Shown: positions 7,965 to 15,715, numbered from the stretch's first letter. The stretch is 43,310 nucleotides of DNA from Nitratireductor sp. (GCA_020441855.1 JAGRLL010000045.1:1-43310); one strand, 5' to 3'. Notes: generated by a model from the sequence alone, not told the origin. A program made the numbers and translations.

Positions 7965-8610
7965 GGCCGGCTTTGCCCCCGTAACGTTCGGGCCCATCAC
8001 ACGCGAGGAGCTTAACGCCCATCTCGTTCTATAGGGTCACAGGATGGGCGAGATCCACCGCCCGACGCGCGGCTGGTCCTACGGCCTGCGCCACGAGGGC
8101 CGGCTGCTTGCCGTCGTCGCGACCGACACGCTCATACGTGAGCGTGTCGCCGGCTTGACGCGGCACGATGCAGTCGAGCTTTCGCGCCTGTGCGCAGCAA
8201 AACCGGATCTCTGCCGCGTGGCGCTGCGCCTCTGGCGATCCTTCGCCTTCCCGGCAATTGCTGTCGCACGCGGCTGCCGCTGGGCGGTCAGCTATCAGGA
8301 TGCCGCCCTCCACAGCGGCAATCTCTTTCGGTTCGACGGGTGGGTTACACTCGGTCGATCGCGGAGCGGGACCGACTCCCGGTCCGGACGCCGGGGCCGA
8401 AGAAAGGTCATCTGGGGCTGGTGCGACGATCCGCAAATCAGGCGGAGCCGGGCCGTCGGTCTGGCGACGACGCCGACGGAGCGAAAGAGCGGACCGATTA
8501 CCTTCAACGCCGAGGATGGCGTCGCGGCTGTTCCCTTCCAGATCGGCGATCTTGTCAATGTAGACGAGAATATCTACATTACTGGCAAGAACTATCTACA
8601 TGGAGGCCCC
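7961..8610 (+). pseudogene. Mom-like DNA-modification acetyltransferase, probably broken
   Basis: The frame from 8044 reads as a Mom-type GNAT-fold protein. ELSRLCAAKPDLCRVALRLW, GCRWAVSYQDAALHSGN and LFRFDGW are similar in layout to phage Mu Mom, which modifies adenine so that DNA resists restriction. The natural start seems to be the ATG at 7961, which overlaps the previous stop (ATGA), but that frame reaches a stop after seven codons. A one-base shift near 7972-7975 restores a protein-like frame (FAPVTFGPITREELNAHLVL), which then meets TAG at 8032-8034 where Trp (TGG) would fit before GHRMGEIHRP. Translation from 8044 alone lacks a good ribosome binding site. The domain ends near 8420, and the frame then runs through the vapBC promoter into vapB with no stop. 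Either it is decayed, or it is a shortened protein starting at 8044. Confidence 0.55.
8552..8606 (+). promoter_or_regulatory. vapBC promoter, operator and ribosome binding site
   Basis: TTGTCA (8552-8557), 17 bp and TACATT (8575-8580) form a sigma70-like promoter. An inverted repeat AATGTAGA (8557-8564) / TCTACATT (8573-8580) overlaps it, and a further half-site ATCTACAT lies at 8594-8601. GGAGG at 8602-8606 serves the vapB ATG. This fits autoregulation by the VapB/VapBC complex, the usual mode in this family. Confidence 0.7.
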
Positions 8611-8856
8611 ATGCCAATCAATGTCAATAACCCGGAGGCTGATGCGCTGACGCGCAGGTTCGCCCATATGGCCGGCGTCAGCATCACCGATGCGATCGTC
8701 ATCGCGATGAAGGAGGCGATCGAGCGCCGGCGTGATGCCGAGAGCCCGCTTCAGACGGCTGCACGGCTTCGTGAAAAGCATGGCGTGTCGCTGCGCAAGG
8801 CGGCGAAGAAGCCGCTCCCGCGCGAAGCTTTCGACAAGATGTGGGAATCGGAGTGA
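8611..8856 (+). CDS. vapB: VapB-type antitoxin (Rv0623/PSK-operon family)
   Basis: An 81-residue antitoxin. The N-terminus (PINVNNPEADALTRRFAHMA, then ITDAIVIAMKEAIERR) has the ribbon-helix-helix-like form of the Rv0623 VapB group, which binds its own operator. The C-terminal part (LREKHGVSLRKAAKKPLPRE) would wrap the toxin. The ATG at 8611 follows GGAGG by four bases and a dedicated promoter/operator. The stop overlaps the vapC start (TGATG), as expected for coupled toxin-antitoxin genes. The reading frame is also open upstream into the Mom-like gene, so a fused product is formally possible but not needed. Confidence 0.87.
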   Translation: MPINVNNPEADALTRRFAHMAGVSITDAIVIAMKEAIERRRDAESPLQTAARLREKHGVSLRKAAKKPLPREAFDKMWESE

Positions 8857-9260
8857 TGTTCGTCGACGCGTGCGCGATCATCGCCGTGCTGTCCGATGAA
8901 CCGGAAGCGGGCCGCGTCTCCGATGCCATCGCTTCCGGGAAGAATGCCTTCACCTCGCCGGTCGCCGTGCTTGAGGCGGTGCTCGGTCTTGCGCGTCCCG
9001 ACAAGTTTGGTCTTTCGGTATCGGAGGTGGAGCCGATCGTTGCCGAGTTCCTCGACGAGCGCGGGATCGAGGTCCGGGATCTGCCGCCTGCAGCCGAGAC
9101 CACCAGGCTGGCACTGTCGGCGGCTCACCGGTATCGCTCCGGCCGCCATGGCCTCAATCTCGGCGATTGCCTGCATTACGCCTGTGCGAAATATTTCGCG
9201 GTGCCCATTCTGGCGACGGCCGATGAGTTTCGGCAAACCGATCTCGCCACGGTTCCCTGA
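8856..9260 (+). CDS. vapC: VapC toxin, PIN-domain ribonuclease
   Basis: A 134-residue PIN-domain protein. The acidic metal-binding residues are visible: Asp4 in MFVDACAII, Glu in PVAVLEAVLGLA, Asp in LNLGDCLHYACAK and Asp in ATADEF. VapC toxins are metal-dependent RNases that cut tRNA or rRNA and halt growth when the labile antitoxin is lost. I chose the ATG at 8856 because it overlaps the vapB stop and places the catalytic Asp at the usual position; a start five codons upstream is less likely. The protein appears complete. The pair probably stabilises the plasmid. Confidence 0.9.
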   Translation: MFVDACAIIAVLSDEPEAGRVSDAIASGKNAFTSPVAVLEAVLGLARPDKFGLSVSEVEPIVAEFLDERGIEVRDLPPAAETTRLALSAAHRYRSGRHGLNLGDCLHYACAKYFAVPILATADEFRQTDLATVP

Positions 9261-9941
9261 CGGGCGCCAGGTCGGCCCCGGGACCCGGAGGCGCCGCGCC
9301 TTCCCGCTGTAGTTTGTCAGGTCCGCGATCGGAACCCCGCCTGTACGGTCGTCCCTGGCGGTTAGCCATTCAGCTTGAAACGAGAGCCAGGATAGGCAAA
9401 TTGCCGGTCGCCTCTCCCGATAGCGCGCCATAGAAGCAGCGTCGGTTCAATGCATGGGTCAGCCTGGCGCGTAGCGTCGGGCGCTTGTCTCGCTGATCTC
9501 CCGGTGCGTCACCGTTCGAAGCCGGTGCGAGACAATGGGGCAACGGTCCCTGTCTTTGGGATCTGAGGCGCTGCGTGGCTTGACTGCGACCGCGATGGGC
9601 TCTCGACCGAACAGCCTCTGGCTCGTGGTATGACGCCGTCGACGGAAACGCCGGTCTTCATTCCGGTTTCCACAAAGGCCACGTCCATCTGCGTCCTCGA
9701 TGTGACTGGTCTGACCGAAGGCCGATCCCGCTATTGCGGGCTCTCGATCTTGTCCCGGCAACGGCCTTCACGACTTTCTTCCCCTGACGGCTGCGCCGCC
9801 ATTCCTCGCGGACCAAGAAAGCCGCTCCCGGCCGCCTTCCACTTTGTTCCAGCCCTGCGGGTGCCAGTCGATCGCCTCCGGTCCACCGACCGTCATCGAG
9901 GTCGCGATGGGCGCGGCCCGAGCAACAAAGGAATGAGACAC
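9261..9941 (+). other. Long gene-free leader with nested hairpin, upstream of the DUF736 gene
   Basis: I see no convincing gene in these 681 bp on either strand. At 9485-9535 an 8-bp stem (TTGTCTCG with CGAGACAA) encloses a second hairpin CGGTG-CGT-CACCG (9502-9514), a compact fold that could be a structured RNA element. CCCGC-TATT-GCGGG lies at 9727-9740. An imperfect repeat GGAAAC-GCCGG / CCGGTTTCC lies around 9645-9672. CAAAGGAATGAGACAC precedes the next ATG. Confidence 0.4.
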
Positions 9942-10250
9942 ATGGCTACCATCGGCACCTTCGCTTCCACGGGCAACGGCTTCAGCGGCTCGATCAAGAC
10001 CCTCAACCTCAACGTCAAGGCCAAGCTGGTCCGCATCGAAAACCCCTCCGACAAGGGACCGCACTTCCGCATCTTCTCCGGCAATGTCGAACTCGGCGCC
10101 GCCTGGCAGAAGGTCTCCGCAGAGGGCCGCGACTACCTCTCGGTAAAGCTGGACGACCCGAGCTTCCCCGCTCCGATCTACGCCACCCTGATCGAGGTGG
10201 AAGGCGAGGAAGGCCTGCAGCTGATCTGGTCCCGCCCGAACCGGGACTGA
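9942..10250 (+). CDS. DUF736 family protein
   Basis: A 102-residue protein that matches the DUF736 family along its whole length, as far as I can judge: [18 protein letters not shown] at the start, then [18 protein letters not shown], and [19 protein letters not shown] near the end. DUF736 proteins are small, soluble, beta-rich and very common on alphaproteobacterial plasmids; their biochemical role is not established. The ATG at 9942 is preceded by AAAGGA at a suitable distance; the upstream part of the frame is leader sequence. It is a single-gene transcription unit closed by two hairpins. Confidence 0.88.
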   Translation: MATIGTFASTGNGFSGSIKTLNLNVKAKLVRIENPSDKGPHFRIFSGNVELGAAWQKVSAEGRDYLSVKLDDPSFPAPIYATLIEVEGEEGLQLIWSRPNRD

Positions 10251-10260
10251 GCATCCCGCC

Positions 10261-10292
10261 AGAGGACCCCGCCGCACAGGCGGGGTTCCTCT
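10261..10292 (+). terminator. Extended hairpin after the DUF736 gene
   Basis: CCCCGCC (10267-10273) pairs with GGCGGGG (10279-10285), and the flanking AGAGGA (10261-10266) pairs with TCCTCT (10287-10292). There is no T-run, so it is likely a 3' stabiliser ahead of the terminator that follows. Confidence 0.65.
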
Positions 10293-10303
10293 CAGCTATA
10301 GAG

Positions 10304-10341
10304 AAGCCGGAACCAGGCATCGAGCCTGGCCCCGGCTTTTT
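10304..10341 (+). terminator. Rho-independent terminator after the DUF736 gene
   Basis: An outer stem AAGCCGG (10304-10310) / CCGGCTT (10332-10338) and an inner stem CCAGGC / GCCTGG (10313-10329) are followed by a short T-run. This closes the DUF736 unit. Confidence 0.8.
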
Positions 10342-10550
10342 GCTGCCATCCGGTTGGGGAAGGTCTGCTCAGATCGTCCGAGGATGCCATGGCGTTCCGA
10401 AGGCCCCAAGGACTTCGTGGTACCCCCAAAATGCTGACGCATTTCGGCTCCCCCACTCGCCGGCTCCGCCGGTCGCGTGCCGCGCTCCTTGACCCCTCCG
10501 GCCCACCATGACCGCCGGTGTCATCTTTCACCAACATCAAGGAGATGAAC

Positions 10551-10715
10551 ATGTCGATCGATCAACACATCGAGGAGCTTCGGGCCGAGGCCAGAAATGC
10601 GATCTGCCGGGACGAGCGTCGCTGGATCGAAGAGGAGCTTGCCAGGGCGCTGGCCGAGCGTGAAGCCATCTGGGCCGAGCAGGAGGCGCTGATGAGCGCC
10701 GAGCCTCCTTTCTAG
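10551..10715 (+). CDS. Small acidic coiled-coil hypothetical protein
   Basis: A 54-residue protein that is helical almost throughout (IDQHIEELRAEARNAICRDE, then RRWIEEELARALAEREAIW), ending in SAEPPF. AAGGAG at 10539-10544 lies six bases before the ATG at 10551, which makes it the best start; an ATG two codons earlier sits inside that site. It resembles small plasmid proteins that I have seen near DUF736 genes in rhizobia. It may be an oligomerising or partner-binding peptide. No function is known. A roughly 200-bp leader without a gene precedes it. Confidence 0.65.
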   Translation: MSIDQHIEELRAEARNAICRDERRWIEEELARALAEREAIWAEQEALMSAEPPF

Positions 10716-10736
10716 GGGGCTTTCGCCCTGACACCT

Positions 10737-10771
10737 AACCTCATAAGCCGGATCGACCGGCCTATGAGGTT
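10737..10771. terminator. Bidirectional hairpin between convergent genes
   Basis: AACCTCATA (10737-10745) pairs with TATGAGGTT (10763-10771), and inside it GCCGG (10747-10751) pairs with CCGGC (10757-10761) around an ATCGA loop, with one A/C mismatch between the two. It lies between the 54-residue gene and the convergent WGR gene and includes the WGR stop codon. Confidence 0.7.
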
Positions 10772-11046
10772 CGCCGAGCCCGGCGATCATGCGGCCGGCG
10801 GCCCGTTCGTGGACCGTAACCGCGCGTGCGTTTGCTGCGCAGCAGCTCCAGAAAGAGCTGCACCGCGTCTTCCTCTTTGTTGAAATGATGTTGCATGATC
10901 TGCCCACGCGCGCCGATGCGTCCCCATCTGCGGGTCAGGCAGACGTCTCCGAACAGCGTCGCCTCGATCGACATGGCATAGAACCGGGCCATGTTCTTCG
11001 TGGGATCCATCCGCTCGACGTAAAGCTGGTAGGGTTGCGCGATCAT
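10762..11046 (-). CDS. WGR-domain protein
   Basis: A 94-residue protein that consists of a single WGR domain: QPYQLYVERMDPTKNMARFY, then LTRRWGRIGARGQIMQHHF with the signature Trp-Gly-Arg, followed by AVQLFLELLRSKRTRGY. WGR domains bind nucleic acid ends in PARPs and bacterial regulators; stand-alone copies on alphaproteobacterial plasmids have no assigned role. I prefer the ATG at 11046 because homologues I recall begin at this point; a TTG 12 codons upstream (11082) is an alternative. The C-terminus is basic (GRRPHDRRARRTS), which fits nucleic-acid binding. Confidence 0.8.
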   Translation of the reverse strand: MIAQPYQLYVERMDPTKNMARFYAMSIEATLFGDVCLTRRWGRIGARGQIMQHHFNKEEDAVQLFLELLRSKRTRGYGPRTGRRPHDRRARRTS

Positions 11047-11429
11047 AGGGACAGAATCGCGCTTTACGAATTCAAGGTCCAACGACTTCTATGAATCGGT
11101 TGCCCACGGCCGATTCATTCCGGTGATGGGTCAGCGCAGCGGCTCTGCCGTGGCCCTGCCATCGACGATTAGGCCATTCCTCGATCAACGTCGCGTCCTG
11201 ACTATGGGCCGTACGTCCATATCAGGGCGTATCAGGAAAGTGGAAGATTCCCTTTCCGGTCGATGCTTCAACGATGCGCACAGGGAAGTTGGGCGAGCCC
11301 CTTCGGGGACGGCTCTACTCGCACCGCAAGAGCGGTGCTCCCGGAGCCGCAAGCGGTCTCCGCGCAGTCGCGTGACGATCCTCTCGCGGCCACGGGACCG
11401 TCCACAAATGATGGCTTTCGAAGCACCGC
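11047..11429. other. Gene-free stretch with inverted repeats between the WGR and DUF1173 genes
   Basis: No supported gene. GAATCGG (11093-11099) / CCGATTC (11110-11116) lies just upstream of the WGR gene and could be an operator. GCACCGC-AAGA-GCGGTGC (11321-11338) and a CCCC-TTCG-GGG hairpin around 11298-11308 lie downstream of the DUF1173 gene (minus strand) and may stabilise or end its transcript, though no T-run follows. Confidence 0.35.
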
Positions 11430-12629
11430 TTACCGAGGAAGATCAGGCATTGGTCCTTCCGCGATGTCCCATATCCAGGAGTCCATTTCACTCTCCGAGA
11501 CAAGCAGATCGAGCGTCTCGCGATAGGCGCCATCCGCGTCATCGGGAACGATGTACATCGCGATGGGCTGGCCGCCTTCACGGGTCAGCACGACGCTCGC
11601 CATCGGCTGTGCCGGCGGCAAATTGTAACGCAACCCCTTCACGAATATGGAGCCGTGCTTCGTGAGCGCGTCAAGCAGCATGCCTTCGTATTGGCTCTCG
11701 AATGGAATCCACCGTTCGCTGACCATCATCAGCGCGATCGCCTCGATGGCTGCGATGCCGGATACCCCGACCCCGAACGTTGCCGCTGCGATGAGATGCG
11801 ATTCCGGGCTTGCCTCCCAAAGCGCGAGTTCGCGAGAAAAGACCTTGTTCATGCGGCGGGTGACGTCGTCGGCCAGCATGAACGGATACCGGGGGGCGTG
11901 TTTGACGATCACACGCGATCCGGACCGAGACGGTTGTATCTCCTTCAACTCTCCGATCAGGATCGCGAGCGAACGGCGGTTGCCCTGTGACTGAACGGCT
12001 CTGCTCAGAAATGCCTGGCGGCGCTGAACGATTGCGTCGGCGCGCTCCGGATCGAACATCTCCGGAATATAGAGTGCGTCGGAAAGCGGCTTGCCCTTGG
12101 CGCTCGAGCTCGACGCCGCCTCGACGACGAACTTGCGCACCACCGCCCAATTGCGGCGGCCGGCCATCGCCGGCCGCCAGCGATTGAACTGCGCCCGGTC
12201 CCACAGGAAATGCAGCATCGCCTTTAACGACAATCGCGCCCCGTCGGTCCTGACGTCGCCCGGATCAGCGCTGTCCCCGATTGCAGGCGCGGTCCGTCCG
12301 CCGAGCTTGGACAGGCTGAACCCGAGCTTCAGGGCCGTTGTGCCGTCCTGCACATTCTCGACGATTGCCTCGCCCTCGACCGCGCTCAGGCCCGAGAGGT
12401 CGGATGGCGGCTCGTAGGACTCGCAGTCGGGCGCGTGCTGCGCCCCGGTGCCCGGCATCCGTTTCAGGATATGGCGGTCTTCAAACCGCGCGATGTACAT
12501 CTGCACGCCGTCCGCCTGGCAGCGGCAAAGCGGATGTTCACGACGCGAATAGGCATCCGCCAACCGATCGTCGAACGCGGCATCAGCGATGTCGACATCA
12601 AGCCCGCCCATGCGGATATGCCGGCTCAT
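11430..12629 (-). CDS. DUF1173 family protein
   Basis: A 399-residue protein. The N-terminal part has a Cys/His-rich patch (HPLCRCQADGVQMYIARF, then TGAQHAPDCESYEPP, about residues 32-75) of the kind found in DUF1173, possibly metal-binding. The rest (ALYIPEMFDPERADAIVQRR, then SLAILIGELKEI and MDSWIWDIAEG near the end) is consistent with that family. DUF1173 proteins occur on large alphaproteobacterial plasmids and their function is unknown. The start has a GGAACCGGAAG-type ribosome binding site. It is transcribed away from the membrane-protein gene and towards the WGR gene. Confidence 0.8.
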   Translation of the reverse strand: MSRHIRMGGLDVDIADAAFDDRLADAYSRREHPLCRCQADGVQMYIARFEDRHILKRMPGTGAQHAPDCESYEPPSDLSGLSAVEGEAIVENVQDGTTALKLGFSLSKLGGRTAPAIGDSADPGDVRTDGARLSLKAMLHFLWDRAQFNRWRPAMAGRRNWAVVRKFVVEAASSSSAKGKPLSDALYIPEMFDPERADAIVQRRQAFLSRAVQSQGNRRSLAILIGELKEIQPSRSGSRVIVKHAPRYPFMLADDVTRRMNKVFSRELALWEASPESHLIAAATFGVGVSGIAAIEAIALMMVSERWIPFESQYEGMLLDALTKHGSIFVKGLRYNLPPAQPMASVVLTREGGQPIAMYIVPDDADGAYRETLDLLVSESEMDSWIWDIAEGPMPDLPR

Positions 12630-12884
12630 GGTCTTCCGGTTCCTGCGGTCATCATCAGACTGGACTCCTCTTCACTTATTCTGTTTCCGTTTGCTCCCGC
12701 GGTTTCGCCGGCCTGCGGTTCTTTGCTGTTCTTCTTCCGTCAATTGAACTCCGCCGATTCTCATTCTTCCAATTACAGCTACAATGACGCTCACCGCGAA
12801 AGGACAACGGATGCGATCTCCCACAAACGGCATCACGACGCCCCCAACGCTGCCCCTGCCGACGCGCGGCCAACGTTGCGCCCG

Positions 12885-13217
12885 ATGCCCTTCCTCGTCG
12901 CATTGCCCTTCAACGTGCTCGAGGCCATTGGCCGCGCCGGTTTCTACACCACCTGGCATCTGCTCTATTTCGTCGCCTGCGCGTTCCGCGCCTTCACCGG
13001 CTTTCTGTTCGTCGCCGGCATCGTCATGTTGCTCGTATCGATCGGTGTCTTCGTCAATCCGAATGCTGCGCCCATGCCGTGGTGGTTTTTCCTTTCCTCC
13101 GCGCTCGGCATGTTCGTCTTTGCGGTCGGCTACAATCTGTTCCTCGACTGGTTCGCGCCGCCCGGCGCGGAAGATCCGTTCGACCGGTACCGCCCTTCCG
13201 CTAAACGGCGGACTTGA
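12885..13217 (+). CDS. Small integral membrane protein next to traG
   Basis: A 110-residue protein with three likely membrane segments: about residues 20-38 (TTWHLLYFVACAFRAFTG), 40-58 (LFVAGIVMLLVSIGVFV) and 66-90 (WWFFLSSALGMFVFAVGY). The polar tail is DPFDRYRPSAKRRT. It resembles hypothetical membrane proteins that I associate with traG on rhizobial plasmids. There is no ATG upstream in frame before leader-like sequence, so I use the ATG at 12885, although its ribosome binding site is weak. The 3' end overlaps the convergent traG 3' end by 17 bp, so the two transcripts are complementary there. A role in transfer is inferred from position only. Confidence 0.65.
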   Translation: MPFLVALPFNVLEAIGRAGFYTTWHLLYFVACAFRAFTGFLFVAGIVMLLVSIGVFVNPNAAPMPWWFFLSSALGMFVFAVGYNLFLDWFAPPGAEDPFDRYRPSAKRRT

Positions 13218-15120
13218 CGAAACGGTTCGGACTGGCCTGCGCATCCATGTCCTTTCTCCGGAAGTAGATCGCCCGCCCGCAGCGGATCGGGTCGTGGCCC
13301 TGTACGATGATGATCTGCTCGTCCTTGCGCATCTGCTGCGTGATTTCGTGCGGCATGATCAGAGGGCGGCGTTGCAGGTTGAGGCTTTCCGAGCGCCGCG
13401 ACCCGCTGTTGGAATTACTCCACCCGACATTGCGGGATTTGCCCTCGACCTCGACGGTCATCTCGCCGCATTGCGCCGAAACGTTCCGCGCGGTCTCCAG
13501 CGCCTTGATCGCGGCATAGGAGGCGAAGGCGCATCCATCGATCCATGACGTCGCGCCATCCTTGCCAAAATGCCGTTCGAGCTGGCCGACCGACTGGTGC
13601 ATGAGCATCAGCGTGATGCCGTATTTTCGACCGCGATCGCGCGCCTCTTCGAGAACGCGCATATAGCCAAGCAAATCGACTTCATCGAGCATGAACAGGG
13701 CCCGGCGCTGAAACGCGCCGTCGGCCTGTGTCATGGCATTGATCAGGGAACCGATGATCACCCGGCCAATGCCCGGATAGGAGCGCAGGATGGCGGCAGG
13801 GATGTTCAGGAACACGTCCCTCTTTCCGGCGACGAGATCGCTCGATTTGAACGATCGGCCGCAGACAAGCGCGGCATAATCGTCGAGCGACAGCCACTGC
13901 GTATCCTTTGATGCCGTGGAGTACACGCCGGAGAATGTCTGCTCGGTCATGTTGGTGAAGACGCCGAGCGTTTCGCGGATGAAGGCGGACGCCGATGTCT
14001 CCTGAATGTCGCGCAGCATGGCGAGCACGGACGGTTCCGGCTCGGAGACGATCTGGCGCAAACTGCGCAGGTTCCGCCGACCGGCATATTCCGGAGAGAG
14101 CACCACATGGGCGAGCAATCCGGTCAGAAGATTGTGCGCCTGGTTCTGGAAATAGCTGCCGGTCGAGGATTCGAACCGCGCGCTTTCCGACAGCAGCATG
14201 TGGGCTACCGCGACAATATCCTCCTCCTTGTGTTTTGACGTTTCGATCCAGTCGAGAACGTTGAACCCCGTCACTGGATTTGTCGGGTCGAGGACCATGC
14301 ACTCTCGCCCGAGCGATTGCGTCCGGTGCTCGACGACCATAGGTGCGACTTCGGTCGACGGGTCGAGGCAGATCAATGGCCCGGTATAGCGCAGCGCCGT
14401 CGGCACCACGTTGCTGGTGGTCTTGAATCCGCCTGAGCCCGCAAAGAACAGCATATGGGTGGAATCGAAATCCTGCTTATAGGTGAGCAGCGGCGCGGTG
14501 CCGCCGCTTCCCCATGTCTCGCGGTCGGCCGGATCGAACGGCACGTCGCGGATCGTTTCCTTGTCGACGCGGTAACGTTCGCCGACGACGATCTCGCCGT
14601 CTGGCGGAAACAGCTTTGCGGCGGCCGACATGGTGAGCCAATCGGCATCACCGAAGGTTCCGCGCTTGGCGCGCTTCACCGGATCGGACACGACGACCGA
14701 TATCCGCGCCGATATCGCGACGATGACGAAACCGACGGCCGCAGCAATGACGGCGAAGAAGTCGAGATAGGACAGCACCTCGTCCCAGGTCACCGAGCCG
14801 CTCTCGACGGATGGGGACAGCCGCGCATATTCGCGCAAAGCGTAAAAGCCGGCGACCCCGAGAAAGCAGATCAGGCTGACCATCGCCACCGGCCGGCGGC
14901 GGTGCATCGGCAGCGCGAAGACAGTGATCAATCCCGCGATCGGACCGAAGAGCAGATTGGGAACGGGTGCTGAGCGTAAGAACCAATAGGCATTGGCAGG
15001 CGAGAACCCGCCCGCCATTGCCTGCCATCTGTACGATGTGATCGCCAAGGTCATCGCTGTCACGACGGCAGGCACGATTGCCCATAACAGCGCCGGCTTC
15101 AGTTTCGTCTTTCCCGCCAT
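13201..15120 (-). CDS. traG: TraG/VirD4-family conjugal transfer coupling protein
   Basis: A 639-residue type IV coupling protein of the Ti-plasmid TraG kind. N-terminal membrane segments lie at about residues 10-30, 45-70, 78-95 and 118-138. The cytoplasmic ATPase has a Walker A variant GSGGFKTTS near residue 228 and Walker B ALFMLDEVDLLG near residue 476. It links the TraA relaxosome at oriT to the VirB channel and would also be the receptor for protein substrates with BID-like signals. It follows traC and traD on the same strand, with 23 bp between traD and traG. It appears intact. The family assignment is strong. Confidence 0.95.
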   Translation of the reverse strand: MAGKTKLKPALLWAIVPAVVTAMTLAITSYRWQAMAGGFSPANAYWFLRSAPVPNLLFGPIAGLITVFALPMHRRRPVAMVSLICFLGVAGFYALREYARLSPSVESGSVTWDEVLSYLDFFAVIAAAVGFVIVAISARISVVVSDPVKRAKRGTFGDADWLTMSAAAKLFPPDGEIVVGERYRVDKETIRDVPFDPADRETWGSGGTAPLLTYKQDFDSTHMLFFAGSGGFKTTSNVVPTALRYTGPLICLDPSTEVAPMVVEHRTQSLGRECMVLDPTNPVTGFNVLDWIETSKHKEEDIVAVAHMLLSESARFESSTGSYFQNQAHNLLTGLLAHVVLSPEYAGRRNLRSLRQIVSEPEPSVLAMLRDIQETSASAFIRETLGVFTNMTEQTFSGVYSTASKDTQWLSLDDYAALVCGRSFKSSDLVAGKRDVFLNIPAAILRSYPGIGRVIIGSLINAMTQADGAFQRRALFMLDEVDLLGYMRVLEEARDRGRKYGITLMLMHQSVGQLERHFGKDGATSWIDGCAFASYAAIKALETARNVSAQCGEMTVEVEGKSRNVGWSNSNSGSRRSESLNLQRRPLIMPHEITQQMRKDEQIIIVQGHDPIRCGRAIYFRRKDMDAQASPNRFVKSAV

Positions 15121-15143
15121 GACCGGCTTCCTCTTGCTGGCGC

Positions 15144-15407
15144 TTAGTCGCCGTTGGCCTTCTCGGAATCGTCGGAGACGGGCGATCCCGCATCCGCCGC
15201 TTCGGCGTCCTTCATGCGGTCGCGTTGGAACGCCATGCCGCCTTTTGCTTTCAGCCGATGATGCTCGGGCGATCCGACGCGTACGGTCGCGGCTTCCAAC
15301 AGGACACCGAGCAGGAACGCCCGGTCGGCCTGTCGCAGCCCGGCCTTCACCACCAATCCGCCGAGCGTGATCTTCTCGCGCGCGTCTTTCTTGCGATCCT
15401 CTGTCAT
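15144..15407 (-). CDS. traD: Conjugal transfer protein TraD (Ti-type)
   Basis: An 87-residue protein. The block REKITLGGLVVKAGLRQADR followed by AFLLGVLLEAA is the signature of the small TraD proteins of Ti and rhizobial plasmids, which are unrelated to F-plasmid TraD. In those plasmids TraD sits between traC and traG as part of the DNA-processing region, and its exact role is not well defined. I start at the ATG at 15407; the ribosome binding site is weak, and a GTG a few codons upstream is possible. The C-terminal 35 residues form an acidic, low-complexity tail, somewhat longer than in the Ti protein. Confidence 0.85.
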   Translation of the reverse strand: MTEDRKKDAREKITLGGLVVKAGLRQADRAFLLGVLLEAATVRVGSPEHHRLKAKGGMAFQRDRMKDAEAADAGSPVSDDSEKANGD

Positions 15408-15456
15408 CGTCTGCCGCCGCTTTCGTTCCAGGGCCACAATCCGCCGATCGAGGCGC

Positions 15457-15681
15457 TTAAGCAGATGCGCCTGAAGGCCCCTTGGCGCTTTTGCGAAATC
15501 GCGCGGCGATCTCCTCGAAGACAGCGTCGAGCTCATTGTCGGGAATATCCATCTCGGCCAGTCCTGCCTTGGCCGCCGCGCGCGCGAAGCGCTCATTGGC
15601 CTTGGCGAGGATTCCACGGCGTTTTTCGCGTAGTTTATCTATCTGGGCGTCAATCTCTGAAATCGATGATTTAGCGCGCAT
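15457..15681 (-). CDS. traC: Conjugal transfer protein TraC (Ti-type)
   Basis: A 74-residue protein. A coiled-coil N-terminal half (SEIDAQIDKLREKRRGILAK) is followed by the typical AAAKAGLAEMDIPDNELDAV and FEEIAARFRK. This matches TraC of Ti-type plasmids, a small accessory protein of the oriT-processing complex. It is the first gene of traC-traD-traG, transcribed divergently from traA across oriT. AAGGTAGAAA stands just before the ATG, and a perfect -10 box lies about 40 bp upstream. Confidence 0.87.
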   Translation of the reverse strand: MRAKSSISEIDAQIDKLREKRRGILAKANERFARAAAKAGLAEMDIPDNELDAVFEEIAARFRKSAKGPSGASA

Positions 15682-15715
15682 TTTCTACCTTATCCTTTCC
15701 GGAAGCCTTCCTTTG

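Noticed and set aside
8751-9431. 226-codon minus-strand frame across vapC
   Set aside because: It is a shadow of vapBC. The plus-strand PIN-domain residues, promoter and overlaps leave no doubt about the coding strand.
11123-11665. 180-codon plus-strand frame between the WGR and DUF1173 genes
   Set aside because: Its residues are Arg/Ser-rich low-quality sequence and its 3' half is antisense to DUF1173; no start signal was seen.
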